From NCBI GenBank assembly GCA_000980705.1, contig LBCK01000004.1:144156-208155 (forward strand): DNA of 64,000 nt, in the 5' to 3' direction. Position numbers and translations under genes: made by a program. Shown one piece after another: positions 25,394 through 32,845 of the stretch. The stretch comes from Ruminococcus sp. UNK.MGS-30. GTDB lineage: Bacteria > Bacillota > Clostridia > Oscillospirales > Ruminococcaceae. The notes beneath the pieces were generated by a model, which did not search any database, was not told the origin of the DNA, and was given only the letters and a program-made list of their open reading frames with translations. The stretch's first letter is position 1. The number at the start of each line of letters is the position of its first letter.

Positions 25394-26002
25394 GTGATTG
25401 GTGAAAAATTTACATTAATGCAATATTCAGTCAGCGCCATTCTTGGTCTGATTGATGTTGAGCAATTTGTTATTCCTGAGATACAGCGTCCTTTTGTATG
25501 GAAGCGCAGTCAAGTTCGTGATTTGATTGACTCTCTTTATAGTGGCTATCCAACCGGTTACATCATTACATGGAAGAATCCGGATGTAAAAACAAAGGAT
25601 GGAGTTATCGCTGGTGGCAAGCACGTCCTGATTGATGGTCAACAGCGAGTAACAGCTTTAATGGCTGCTATTTCTGGATTAGAAGTACTTGATGATGATT
25701 TTAATAAGGATAGAATCAAAATAGCCTTTAATCCGTTAGCGATTGATTCCACTAAACGATTTGAAGTACAGGACGCTTCTCACTTAAAAGATAAAAAATG
25801 GATTCCTGATATATCCGTTATTTTTAAGCCTGATTTTAAGCAACGTGCATTTGAAAACCAATATGCAGTGTTAAATGAAGACGTTGACCTTGATGAAGTA
25901 TCCGAAGAACTCACAAAACTTAAAGCAATCGCTAACCGTCAGATTGGTGTCATAGAGCTGGATCACACTCTTGATATTGACGAAGTTACTGACTATAAAT
26001 GA
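25394..26002 (+). pseudogene. DUF262 (GmrS-like) protein cut short by an insertion sequence
   Basis: A GTG at 25394 opens 202 residues of a DUF262 N-terminal domain: VIPEIQRPFVWKRSQVRDLI at about 26-45 and the nucleotide-binding VLIDGQQRVTALMAA at about 77-91. Intact members usually have 500-600 residues and often a C-terminal DUF1524 HNH nuclease. Here the frame stops at the border of a repeated IS end (25991). Related GmrSD proteins cut modified DNA. It follows the helicase by 18 bp, so it was the third gene of that operon; I infer it is now non-functional or reduced to an NTP-sensing domain. Confidence 0.8.
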
Positions 26003-26107
26003 GCATCCCTAAAAAATGCACAAAAAGATAGGACAACAGTCCCAAAAAGAGTTATAATGTACTTGTAACCTACATTAACTCAAAGGAGTGTTGTCCTATG
26101 AAAACAA
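25991..26107. repeat. 117-bp IS end, copy 1
   Basis: This block matches 28558-28674 with one mismatch. It includes TGAGCATCCCTAAAAAATGC near the outer end, a promoter-like TATAATG, and AAAGGAGTG before ATGAAAACAA. It is the left end plus leader of an insertion sequence whose transposase body is missing in both places. It ends the DUF262 gene and joins an IS66 fragment. The family is unknown to me. Confidence 0.75.
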
Positions 26108-26504
26108 ATACAAACAGCGTCTTGTAAAGGTGAAACCCTTGCTTGATGCTTTCTTTTCATGGCTTGATGCACAAAACATCAGCGGAAAAGGCAAACTGGC
26201 AAAAGCAGTGGGATACGCACTGAATGAAAAGAAATATCTCTACACATTTTTAGAGGACGGTAATGTACCGATTGATAACAATCGTGCTGAGAATGCGATT
26301 CGTCCGTTTGCAGTTGGTCGTAAGAACTGGCTGTTCAACAATACAGAGCGTGGGGCAAAATGCAGTGCGATTCTGTATTCAATCATTTCCACAGCTCAGG
26401 CTAACGGACTGGATGCCGAGAAGTATCTGACTGAGCTGTTTTCACAACCAGCAGGTACCATTCTGCTGCCATGGAAGGAGAAAAACGATGAAACTGAAGC
26501 CTGA
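26105..26504 (+). pseudogene. IS66 transposase C-terminal fragment
   Basis: About 130 residues survive: VKPLLDAFFSWLDAQN, then DGNVPIDNNRAENAIRPFAV and GRKNWLFNNTERGAKCSAIL, the conserved C-terminal half of IS66-type DDE transposases. The final catalytic Glu of the DDE triad is in NNRAENAIRP. The N-terminal two thirds (the first acidic residues and zinc finger) are missing, replaced by the unrelated IS end. It is a dead remnant. Confidence 0.85.
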
Positions 26505-27030
26505 AGAAGCCGGTTTGTTTTATGAGATGTTTCTGCCGCTTCTCGATTATGTGAACGAGAACTACCATGTCACGATGGAAACCGTTCATTTCACAGGAGA
26601 ACGCATTGATCCCGGAGAAGCGGCAGAGGTGGCACAATTTTTATGGGAACGCACCTGGATTATTGATGACTACCTTGCCGGAGCTGTATTGCCTGAAGAA
26701 CAGTGTGAGATCATTTTAAGCTGGAAACGCTGTGTTTCCGGAACGTTTATCATCGAACGGCATTTGAAGAAGAAGGGGTCAATCTTTATTTCTGATGACA
26801 ATAATTCTGTATATCTGGTGAATGGCATTATTGACAGTTGGGAAGAAATGTTTTCGGGCATTCCGACACCGATGATCGTAAAGGCAACATTGCTTCCATT
26901 CCGGGATGTCATTATTTCGGATGGGCTGGTGTCTGCATTCCCGATTCGATTTGGCAGAAATATGGTCGCTGAATTTAAAAACAGTTATATGATTGCGAGG
27001 ATGAATAAAACAATCATTTCACGGATATGA
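26488..27030 (+). CDS. Unknown protein, 180 aa, linked to the IS66 fragment
   Basis: The ATG at 26488 overlaps the IS66 remnant by 17 bp and follows AAGGAG. The protein runs MKLKPEEAGLFYEMFLPLLD to MIARMNKTIISRI and has no membrane segment or clear motif. It is mixed alpha/beta with WERTWIIDDYLAG and ERHLKKKGSIFISDDNNSVY. I believe similar genes trail IS66-type elements in gut clostridia, so it may be a passenger of the element. No function can be assigned. Confidence 0.6.
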   Translation: MKLKPEEAGLFYEMFLPLLDYVNENYHVTMETVHFTGERIDPGEAAEVAQFLWERTWIIDDYLAGAVLPEEQCEIILSWKRCVSGTFIIERHLKKKGSIFISDDNNSVYLVNGIIDSWEEMFSGIPTPMIVKATLLPFRDVIISDGLVSAFPIRFGRNMVAEFKNSYMIARMNKTIISRI

Positions 27031-27074
27031 AGAGTGCAGCCGGGCAGATGTCCCGGCTGTTTTGTTTTGGGGAA

Positions 27075-27113
27075 AACCGCTGTAGGTGGGACGCGGTTTA
27101 TTTTACGCTTACT
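27075..27113. repeat. Left arm of a 39-bp perfect inverted repeat
   Basis: AACCGCTGTAGGTGGGACGC and the following 19 bases are exactly the reverse complement of 28238-28276. The two arms enclose 1.2 kb with two small genes. ATTTTACGCTTAC is repeated again directly after this arm (27100-27125). Confidence 0.8.
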
Positions 27114-27125
27114 ATTTTACGCTTA

Positions 27126-27159
27126 CAAAAGACCGCCTGTGGAGTGAACCACGGGCGGT
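27126..27159 (-). terminator. Terminator inside the inverted-repeat unit
   Basis: ACCGCCTGTGG (27132-27142) pairs with CCACGGGCGGT (27149-27159); on the minus strand TCTTTTG follows. It would end the leftward transcript of the small peptide or pentapeptide gene. Confidence 0.6.
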
Positions 27160-27215
27160 TAGTAGCAATGTTTAATTGTATGATAGCGAATATAACCATT
27201 GAACAAATAAAGTTA

Positions 27216-27311
27216 TTAAACCCCGAGTAATCGGGGTGAAATGGAACTATTCAAAATCTTCTCCAGAACAAAACCAGCAAAACCGAGAATTGCAAGAATA
27301 TTATTTATCAT
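27216..27311 (-). CDS. Tiny hydrophobic peptide, 31 aa (possible type I toxin)
   Basis: The minus-strand ATG at 27311 has GGGAGGG 5 bp upstream, and TATAAT (27343-27338) stands 20-odd bases before that. The peptide reads MINNILAILGFAGFVLEK followed by a short polar tail, i.e. one membrane-spanning helix with Lys at the end. A CCCCGA/TCGGGG hairpin overlaps the stop codon (27221-27237). Size, hydrophobicity and tight own promoter and terminator are typical of type I toxins, but I see no sure match to a named family and no proven antisense RNA. Confidence 0.4.
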   Translation of the reverse strand: MINNILAILGFAGFVLEKILNSSISPRLLGV

Positions 27312-27410
27312 AGGCATCCCTCCCTGAATACTAGCCATTATAACGTGTTCCCATTGTTTCCATGGCATTTCAAAGGTCACCCTTATCCGAGGCAGAACAT
27401 ATATATTCTA

Positions 27411-28106
27411 TCATATTTTGAGGTATCTGTCAAGAAATCTTTTGTATGATGCTACCGTGATGAATCCGCTTTTATCTTTTTGCTTTTTTAAAGCATACAG
27501 TCCTCTTGAAACATCTTCATAGCTTGGATACTGTTCAGCGAGCCAATATAAGTACCAATTGTTCACCTTGTACTTGTCAACATGAAAAACATGATATTTA
27601 TAAAACGAATTATGATTCGATAATGCCAACGCAGTATCAAGCAATCGTCGATCTTCAATATTAGGATATTGATTAAGGACAGAATAACCTATATCCGGAA
27701 GATTTTTTATTTTGCTTAGACTCATACATATGAAAGCAACATTTTTTAAAACAGCACCCTCAAAATTAACATCCTTCATATTACAGTTGAAAAAAGTTAC
27801 ATTGGATAGAACAGCATTTTTAAAGGAAGAACCTTTTAAGTTACAGTGAGTGAAGTCAATATCAGATAAATTTGCATTATTAAAATTACAGCCGGTAATA
27901 ATGCAATTCTGAAATTTATCATTAGAAAAGGTGGCATCCTTATAAATTATACTGTGAATATTAGATTGATAGTTATATCTGTTAGACCAGCCTGAATATT
28001 TTCGTCCAGAATTAGTCAATACGAATCTCACTAACTTACCTGCTTTACGTTTCCTAATGATCTTTAATTTTTGTTTTGCTTTTCGTTTTCTTTTGGTACG
28101 AGACAT
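27411..28106 (-). CDS. Pentapeptide-repeat protein, 231 aa
   Basis: The ATG at 28106 follows AGGAGG. The start is very basic (MSRTKRKRKAKQKLKIIRKR, then KAGKL). Residues about 60-130 are pentapeptide repeats of the A(D/N)LxX type: CNFNNANLSDIDFTHCNLKG, then SSFKNAVLSNVTFFNCNMKD. These would form a right-handed quadrilateral beta-helix. The C-terminal 90 residues are a separate helical domain (HVFHVDKYKVNNWYLYWLAE). Some such proteins mimic DNA and protect gyrase; others are defence effectors. The gene lies inside a unit bounded by 39-bp inverted repeats, with lower GC than the phage genes. Confidence 0.75.
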   Translation of the reverse strand: MSRTKRKRKAKQKLKIIRKRKAGKLVRFVLTNSGRKYSGWSNRYNYQSNIHSIIYKDATFSNDKFQNCIITGCNFNNANLSDIDFTHCNLKGSSFKNAVLSNVTFFNCNMKDVNFEGAVLKNVAFICMSLSKIKNLPDIGYSVLNQYPNIEDRRLLDTALALSNHNSFYKYHVFHVDKYKVNNWYLYWLAEQYPSYEDVSRGLYALKKQKDKSGFITVASYKRFLDRYLKI

Positions 28107-28237
28107 TTTATACCTCCTGTTGTTGAGAGTATACATATCAATTTGTCTGTTTTTTCTATTATACACCGTCACTCCAAAAAAGTCAACTCATCACCCACAC
28201 CGGTTAGTGTCAAGCAAAAGTAGGCAGCTACTTTCAA

Positions 28238-28290
28238 AGTAAGCGTAAAATAAACCGCGTCCCACCTACAGCGGTTTATTTTACGCTTAC
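28238..28290. repeat. Right arm of the 39-bp inverted repeat, itself a perfect hairpin
   Basis: GTAAGCGTAAAATAAACCGC (28239-28258) is followed by a 12-nt loop and its perfect reverse complement (28271-28290). Bases 28238-28276 match the left arm at 27075-27113 in inverted orientation. A 20-bp perfect hairpin at one end is what single-strand transposases (IS200/IS605, REP-type) or MITE ends look like. Confidence 0.75.
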
Positions 28291-28557
28291 GGGAAGGAAC
28301 TTTTTCTTTGTATCAAAGATAGAGTTTTGATAGAAATAATCATAGCGAATTGGATACAAAGATTAGGAAAAATTAAAAGGTATGCCCTTGCGGTGTAAAA
28401 TGCCCTCTTGCAGTGTAAAGGCAAGTGGGCATTTGTTTTCGGTAGATTTATTCACACTTGAGTGCTATAATTTATGGGAACGGAAAATTTGAATTTGTCA
28501 AAGAAACTTGATGACAATTAAGTGATAGTATTGCAGAAATGACAATCTGAAATTGAG
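28291..28557. other. Non-coding spacer with one terminator-like hairpin
   Basis: No convincing gene is present. AAATGCCC (28408-28415) can pair with GGGCATTT (28428-28435), followed by GTTTTC, a plausible rightward terminator. CTATAATTTATGGG near 28462 looks like a promoter fragment with no gene behind it. The stretch ends where the second IS end begins. Confidence 0.35.
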
Positions 28558-28674
28558 GACTATAAATGAGCATCCCTAAAAAATGCACAAAAAGATAGGA
28601 CAACAGTCCCAAAAAGAGTTATAATGTACTTGTGACCTACATTAACTCAAAGGAGTGTTGTCCTATGAAAACAA
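28558..28674. repeat. 117-bp IS end, copy 2
   Basis: The block matches 25991-26107 with one mismatch. The open frame behind it gives MKTSIHYSEEICKRLGLF and ends at the ISL3 insertion, so the transposase was cut off after about 20 codons. The two copies share even the outer GACTATAAAT, so their border with host DNA may lie inside that string. Confidence 0.75.
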
Positions 28675-28763
28675 GTATACACTATTCTGAAGAAATTTGC
28701 AAGAGATTGGGGCTCTTCAGGTATAAGTGTGGGTTGAAATTAGCCTAAAATCCCATAAATACG

Positions 28764-30119
28764 TCACAATCCCAGTATAGGCTTTCGATTGGAAAGTGGA
28801 ATGCGCAAATTCGAGCAAACCAGGTATACCATATCGATCAGATTCTGGATATTGCGAAAGCCGTATGCTTTGCGGATGATAAGCTTAATCTTGTTGTTGG
28901 CAGCTTCAATTCTGGCATTGCTCATCCCAAGGCGTATGGCATTCAGTATATGATCCTTGTGCCTTTTTATCTTCTTGTAGAGTTCATACACAGCAGGAAT
29001 ACGGCTGTGCGATGCCCGCCACAGCCAATGTTTCAACTCGACCTCTGCTTCGCCCAGGTCTTTCAGTTTCAGAAGAAGCCGCAGCGATTCTTTGAGGCAG
29101 TAGGCACGATACAAGCGTTTATCGGTTTTGGAGATCATTTCAACTCTGATCTTCTGCTTTTCAGTCAAATTTTCAGGAGCTTTACCGAGCGCATAAGATG
29201 AGTTTTTGATTTTGTCAGCTTTTTCTGATGCCTGACGAATTTCCTGAGTGACAGGATCATCTTCCTTCGGTCTGCCGGGCTTGCGAGGGTTTGCTTTTTT
29301 AAGTTCCTTCACCTGCGTATAGGCATCACGCCAAGACTCCCGTCTCACTTCATCAAGTGTATCCATAGCCCACTGCACAACATGGAACTGGTCAACGCAG
29401 CGAACACAGTCGGGAGTGAATTCATCGACGCACTCTGTGATCCATTTTGCACCGTCACCTGTGACAACCTTAATGCTTGTACGCTGTTCTTCGGTGAGCT
29501 GCTGATAGAATTTTTCAAGCACAGATTTCCCGTGACCGAGGGCAATCCACACCACAGTGTTCGTGTCATGATTGACGATGACAGTGATGTACTTATGCCC
29601 CTTTTTGTAGCTTGTCTCATCTATTCCGATGTTGACAAGATTGTCCAATCTATGCGAGATTTCAGGTTCGATCACATCTTTTGTACGGCTGATACATCTG
29701 CCCACAGTTTCCCAATCGACACGGAAATACTCCGCAACAACGCTGCGTGGAAGATGCACTGCAAACCAAGCTGCTGTCAGGTCAAAATCCTTTGTGAAGC
29801 CGCTGCCGGGATACGCCCACGGAATATCAGCAACAACTACTCCGTGCTCAAGACACTCAATCCGATGCGTCTGGTATTCAATCTCAACAAGTGTTGTGCC
29901 CCAGTCAAGTCCTCTCCAAATGCGGGGTTTCCTGCAACGGGAATCATATCCCGGACAGCGTCTGTGACAGTAAGGGCATTCGTTTTCGTGCCACTTGCTC
30001 GGACGTGCCTGAATGCGAATGTGGTTGACGCTATCGGCATCCGTGTAGAATTCGCAGCCTGTGATGACTGTATTCTTAAAATTAAGCAGCTTCTTGCAGA
30101 GAGACTTGGCAGATTTCAT
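28764..30119 (-). CDS. ISL3-family transposase
   Basis: This 451-aa protein starts at ATG 30119 after GGAGG; the frame stays open further upstream, but that part has no similarity. The N-terminal zinc finger is CPYCHRRCPGYDSRCRKPR, and the DDE catalytic domain includes NIGIDETSYKKGHKYITVIV (first Asp), KVVTGDGAKWITECVDEF (second Asp) and GMSNARIEAANNKIKLIIRK (final Glu). Length and motifs fit an intact, probably active enzyme. Confidence 0.9.
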   Translation of the reverse strand: MKSAKSLCKKLLNFKNTVITGCEFYTDADSVNHIRIQARPSKWHENECPYCHRRCPGYDSRCRKPRIWRGLDWGTTLVEIEYQTHRIECLEHGVVVADIPWAYPGSGFTKDFDLTAAWFAVHLPRSVVAEYFRVDWETVGRCISRTKDVIEPEISHRLDNLVNIGIDETSYKKGHKYITVIVNHDTNTVVWIALGHGKSVLEKFYQQLTEEQRTSIKVVTGDGAKWITECVDEFTPDCVRCVDQFHVVQWAMDTLDEVRRESWRDAYTQVKELKKANPRKPGRPKEDDPVTQEIRQASEKADKIKNSSYALGKAPENLTEKQKIRVEMISKTDKRLYRAYCLKESLRLLLKLKDLGEAEVELKHWLWRASHSRIPAVYELYKKIKRHKDHILNAIRLGMSNARIEAANNKIKLIIRKAYGFRNIQNLIDMVYLVCSNLRIPLSNRKPILGL

Positions 30120-30208
30120 ATTCAGGAGTACCTCCGATGTGGTAAAAGCAGAGTGTGTACTCTTACATTTTACCGCATCGGAAAAGTTCCTGCAATGCGA
30201 CCGCCACC

Positions 30209-30326
30209 CTTGACAGAACCTGAAAGAAATGCTGTGCAGTCGGTGCCGACGGTGACGAACGGGGGAACAGCTCAACAGGTTCACCGTCGGTCAGTCATTG
30301 TAGCATTTCTTTCAGAACTTGTCAAG
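30209..30326. repeat. Long nested hairpin upstream of the ISL3 transposase
   Basis: CTTGACAGAACCTGAAAGAA and five more bases (30209-30233) pair with 30302-30326 with about three mismatches. Inside, CCGACGGTGACGAAC (30246-30260) pairs with GGTTCACCGTCGG (30278-30290). The structure lies about 90 bp before the transposase start and could limit read-through translation from outside or be part of the IS end. Confidence 0.55.
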
Positions 30327-30429
30327 GGCAAGCCGCCTTACGGCGGTGGCTGGTTTTGCCTCCGATTCCGAATCTAAGAACAGCTCGTTCGTTTCAAACC
30401 CTGGATTCTACCCACACATATGCCAGAAG

Positions 30430-30711
30430 CCTCTTTGTATTGTAACTTTTTCCATCAGGAGCAGTTATTCGAAATTTTCGAATAACTGACTCCTCCTGTA
30501 GCTCACTATCTTCGAATATCTTTTTTATATGATAATTGATTGTATTGGTACCAACATCATACAATGTGGCCATCATCTTCTGCGTCAGCCATATATTTTC
30601 ATCCTCATAGCGCATCTCTATGCTGTCCTGCTGATCACCCACTGAGGCAACATAGGTTAAGTACTCTGCTGCGCTGGAACGGATGGTTATCTCATCTTTT
30701 TTCTTTGCCAA
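30430..30711 (-). pseudogene. RhuM-family protein fragment
   Basis: The first 94 residues of a RhuM-like protein remain: EDENIWLTQKMMATLYDVGT, then TINYHIKKIFEDSELQEESV and RKFRITAPDGKSYNTK. The frame then runs into the ISL3 end. RhuM genes often sit inside type I restriction operons, matching the HsdM scrap that overlaps its start. Broken by the insertion. Confidence 0.75.
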
Positions 30712-30875
30712 ATGAAGTGCCTCCTTACTTTGTCATATGTCTCCGGATTGATTTCCTGACCAAACAGATGAATAGCTACCTCTTTTCCATGCTTCTTTGC
30801 AAGCTCTAAAAGCCTGTTCTGTGCAACCGTTAGCATACCGCCGGTACCGCAAGCCCCATCTATTGCCGTACCGAA
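30687..30875 (-). pseudogene. hsdM: Type I restriction methylase (HsdM) fragment
   Basis: About 60 residues remain: IDGACGTGGMLTVAQNRLLE is HsdM motif I (usual form DPACGTGGML), followed by HLFGQEINPETYDKV. Both sides of HsdM are missing and the frame is joined to unrelated upstream sequence. With the RhuM fragment it is all that is left of a type I restriction operon. Confidence 0.8.
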
Positions 30876-31173
30876 AGTGATACAATTTAACGCATACACG
30901 AAAATGCACCCAAGCGGTTGCATTTGTAGATTACTGGGTGCATTTGAGCGAATGATGCACCGATGAACTGTGAAATTTGTTATAAGTATATTATAAACAA
31001 TTTCGCACATTTTTTCAAGATGTTTTTCTTAAAAAATACGGCAGCACCGTTGTTCAGGTGCCAAGCAAAGAATCAACCCAGTCAAAGCATATTCCTCTTT
31101 TCATCACATCGCACGAAAGATTCCTCTCCAAAGAGAAAAAATTATTTAATCTTCTGAAATATATCTCAAAAGC

Positions 31174-31228
31174 TTGACAAATTTATCTGATAGGTGTATA
31201 CTGCTGGATAGTTTACATTGTGAACTAT
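31174..31228 (+). promoter_or_regulatory. Promoter and operator of the MarR-FUSC operon
   Basis: TTGACA (31174-31179), 17 bp, TATACT (31197-31202), almost consensus. Just after it, ATAGTTTACATTGTGAACTAT (31208-31228) is an imperfect palindrome over the start of transcription, the expected place and size for a MarR dimer. Auto-repression is inferred. Confidence 0.75.
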
Positions 31229-31256
31229 ATTTTCTGGTAAAAAGGAGGCATGAGGT

Positions 31257-31697
31257 ATGAAAGACATGAGCTGGATAGAAATGATGAAAAAAGCACAGGA
31301 AATTCGGCTTTTTACGAGTCTTCAAATAAAGCGTGCCCAAAAAGGCGGCATTACATCTGCGCAGGAACTGGATCTTCTCTCCCGTATTGTATTATCGGAC
31401 GCAGAACTGACACCCCTTGAATTAACGGTACTGACAGGCTTAAGCAAATCTGCAGTGAGCCGGTTAATCGAACATCTTGAACGAAAAGAACTTTTACAAA
31501 AGAAATATAATTCAAATGATAAACGAAGTTATACGCTCCTTTGTACTGCCAAAGGAACAATGGAGCTGGAAAAGACATACCAGTATTATCTGGAGCCTAT
31601 TTATCGGCTTCGAAAAATTCTCGGAGATGAAAAATTCGAGGCCTTAATAAAATACATTAAAGAAGCTAATGATCTAATGATGAAAAATGGGAGGTAA
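31257..31697 (+). CDS. MarR-family transcriptional regulator
   Basis: This 146-aa protein starts at ATG 31257 with AAAGGAGG 8 bp upstream. It has the winged helix ELTVLTGLSKSAVSRLIEHL, then ERKELLQKKYNSNDKRSYTL with the wing DKRS motif, and flanking dimerisation helices. It precedes a membrane exporter by 3 bp, so it likely represses the exporter gene and releases it when a small aromatic or toxic compound binds. Confidence 0.88.
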   Translation: MKDMSWIEMMKKAQEIRLFTSLQIKRAQKGGITSAQELDLLSRIVLSDAELTPLELTVLTGLSKSAVSRLIEHLERKELLQKKYNSNDKRSYTLLCTAKGTMELEKTYQYYLEPIYRLRKILGDEKFEALIKYIKEANDLMMKNGR

Positions 31698-31700
31698 CTT

Positions 31701-32777
31701 ATGAATTTTTATCAGGAACTTCAACTCAACCAGGCAGGTTCAAAATCGTATATTGCAAGCTTTAAGAATCCAAAAGATAAATGTAAGCATATTGCTGTTT
31801 ATCTATTCAAAATTGCACTGGTTGTTGCTTTTTGTGTTTCCTTTGTCACATTATTTTCTGTACTTTTTGGCAATGAAAACAGCATTGCCGGTGTGGTTGT
31901 ACTGCTTTGCGTGTTAGCAGTTCGATATTCCGACCTTGGAATCCAGAATTCTCAGGGCACACTTGGAATTCTTTTCATCTATGGTATTCTTGCATTTGGT
32001 CCGAAGCTGTCTAATCTCGCTCCCACCGGATTGTCATTCTGCATCAATCTCATCTGCATTTTCGCTCTGGCACTGATAGGATGTCATAACATTACGATGT
32101 TCAACCATTCCACTTTTGTGCTTTCCTATCTTCTCCTGTTTGGTTATGATGTAAGCGGAAAAGCATACCAGATGCGTTTGATCAGTCTTTTGATCGGAGC
32201 TGTTTTGACCGCCTCTATTCTATATTTTAAGCATCGCAAGGTGGAATATAAACGCAGCTTCATGGACTTATTTAAAGAGATTCATCTTTCTTCTTCCCGT
32301 ACCAGATGGCAAATCTGTCTTTCTGTGGGCATTTCCAGCGCAATGTTAATCGCTGCACTTCTCAATGTTCCGAGAGTATACTGGATTGGTATTGCCGCAA
32401 TGTCCGTTCTGATACCATTTCGTAAAGATGTTGAATATCGCACAAAGCACCGTGTTTTAGGCAATATATTAGGCAGTGCAATCTTTTTCATTGCATATTT
32501 GATTTTGCCGGAAGAAATTCGTCCTTGCCTTGGAATTATTGGAGGAATCGGAACTGGATTCTCTGCCAGCTATGTATGGCAATCTGCATTTAATGCATTC
32601 AGCGCAATTACAGTGGCTGTACCAACTTTTGGTCTTGCCTATGCAGTTTTACTTCGTATTTTTACAAATGTATTTGGCTCAATTTATATGTGGCTGTTTA
32701 ATCGGGTATTTGATCCATTTCTTCTTTTTATCAATCAGATATTTGAAAGACCAAAACGCATATCCACTACCTCTTAA
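31701..32777 (+). CDS. FUSC-family membrane exporter
   Basis: This 358-aa protein has two blocks of membrane helices (about 35-170 and 205-310) separated by a soluble loop with KHRKVEYKRSFMDLFKEIHL. This is the two-repeat plan of FUSC/aromatic-acid exporters, with RVYWIGIAAMSVLIPFRKDV in the second repeat. It probably exports aromatic acids or drugs. Co-transcribed with MarR and ended by a strong terminator. It is cargo or chromosomal; nothing links it to phage growth. Confidence 0.82.
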   Translation: MNFYQELQLNQAGSKSYIASFKNPKDKCKHIAVYLFKIALVVAFCVSFVTLFSVLFGNENSIAGVVVLLCVLAVRYSDLGIQNSQGTLGILFIYGILAFGPKLSNLAPTGLSFCINLICIFALALIGCHNITMFNHSTFVLSYLLLFGYDVSGKAYQMRLISLLIGAVLTASILYFKHRKVEYKRSFMDLFKEIHLSSSRTRWQICLSVGISSAMLIAALLNVPRVYWIGIAAMSVLIPFRKDVEYRTKHRVLGNILGSAIFFIAYLILPEEIRPCLGIIGGIGTGFSASYVWQSAFNAFSAITVAVPTFGLAYAVLLRIFTNVFGSIYMWLFNRVFDPFLLFINQIFERPKRISTTS

Positions 32778-32790
32778 GGAGTCAAACAAA

Positions 32791-32830
32791 AAGGGTCTGT
32801 TGCAGTACGCAGATACTGCAGCAGACCCTT
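32791..32830. terminator. Bidirectional terminator between FUSC and serine recombinase genes
   Basis: AAGGGTCTGTTGCAGTA (32791-32807) pairs over 17 bp with 32814-32830 (one G-U). A/T tracts flank both sides, so it can end the rightward FUSC transcript and the leftward recombinase transcript. Confidence 0.85.
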
Positions 32831-32845
32831 TATTTTATCATTCCT

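Larger units (their letters stand above)
28711..30431 (-). mobile_element. ISL3-family insertion sequence
   Basis: The element is about 1.72 kb with imperfect terminal inverted repeats: GGCTCTTCAGGTATAAGTGT at 28711-28730 against GGCTTCTGGCATATGTGTG read inward from 30431. It carries one transposase. It interrupts a RhuM-like gene on the right and a truncated IS on the left; the 8-bp flanks (GAGATTGG and TCTTTGTA) differ. The insertion is therefore not a simple one, and the left side was rearranged later. Confidence 0.75.

Noticed and set aside
26105..26504. A complete IS66 transposase
   Set aside because: Only the C-terminal quarter to third is present and the upstream part is an unrelated IS end.
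29382..30377. 331-aa open frame on the plus strand
   Set aside because: It is fully antisense to the ISL3 transposase, has no ribosome site and reads as a Cys/His-rich shadow.
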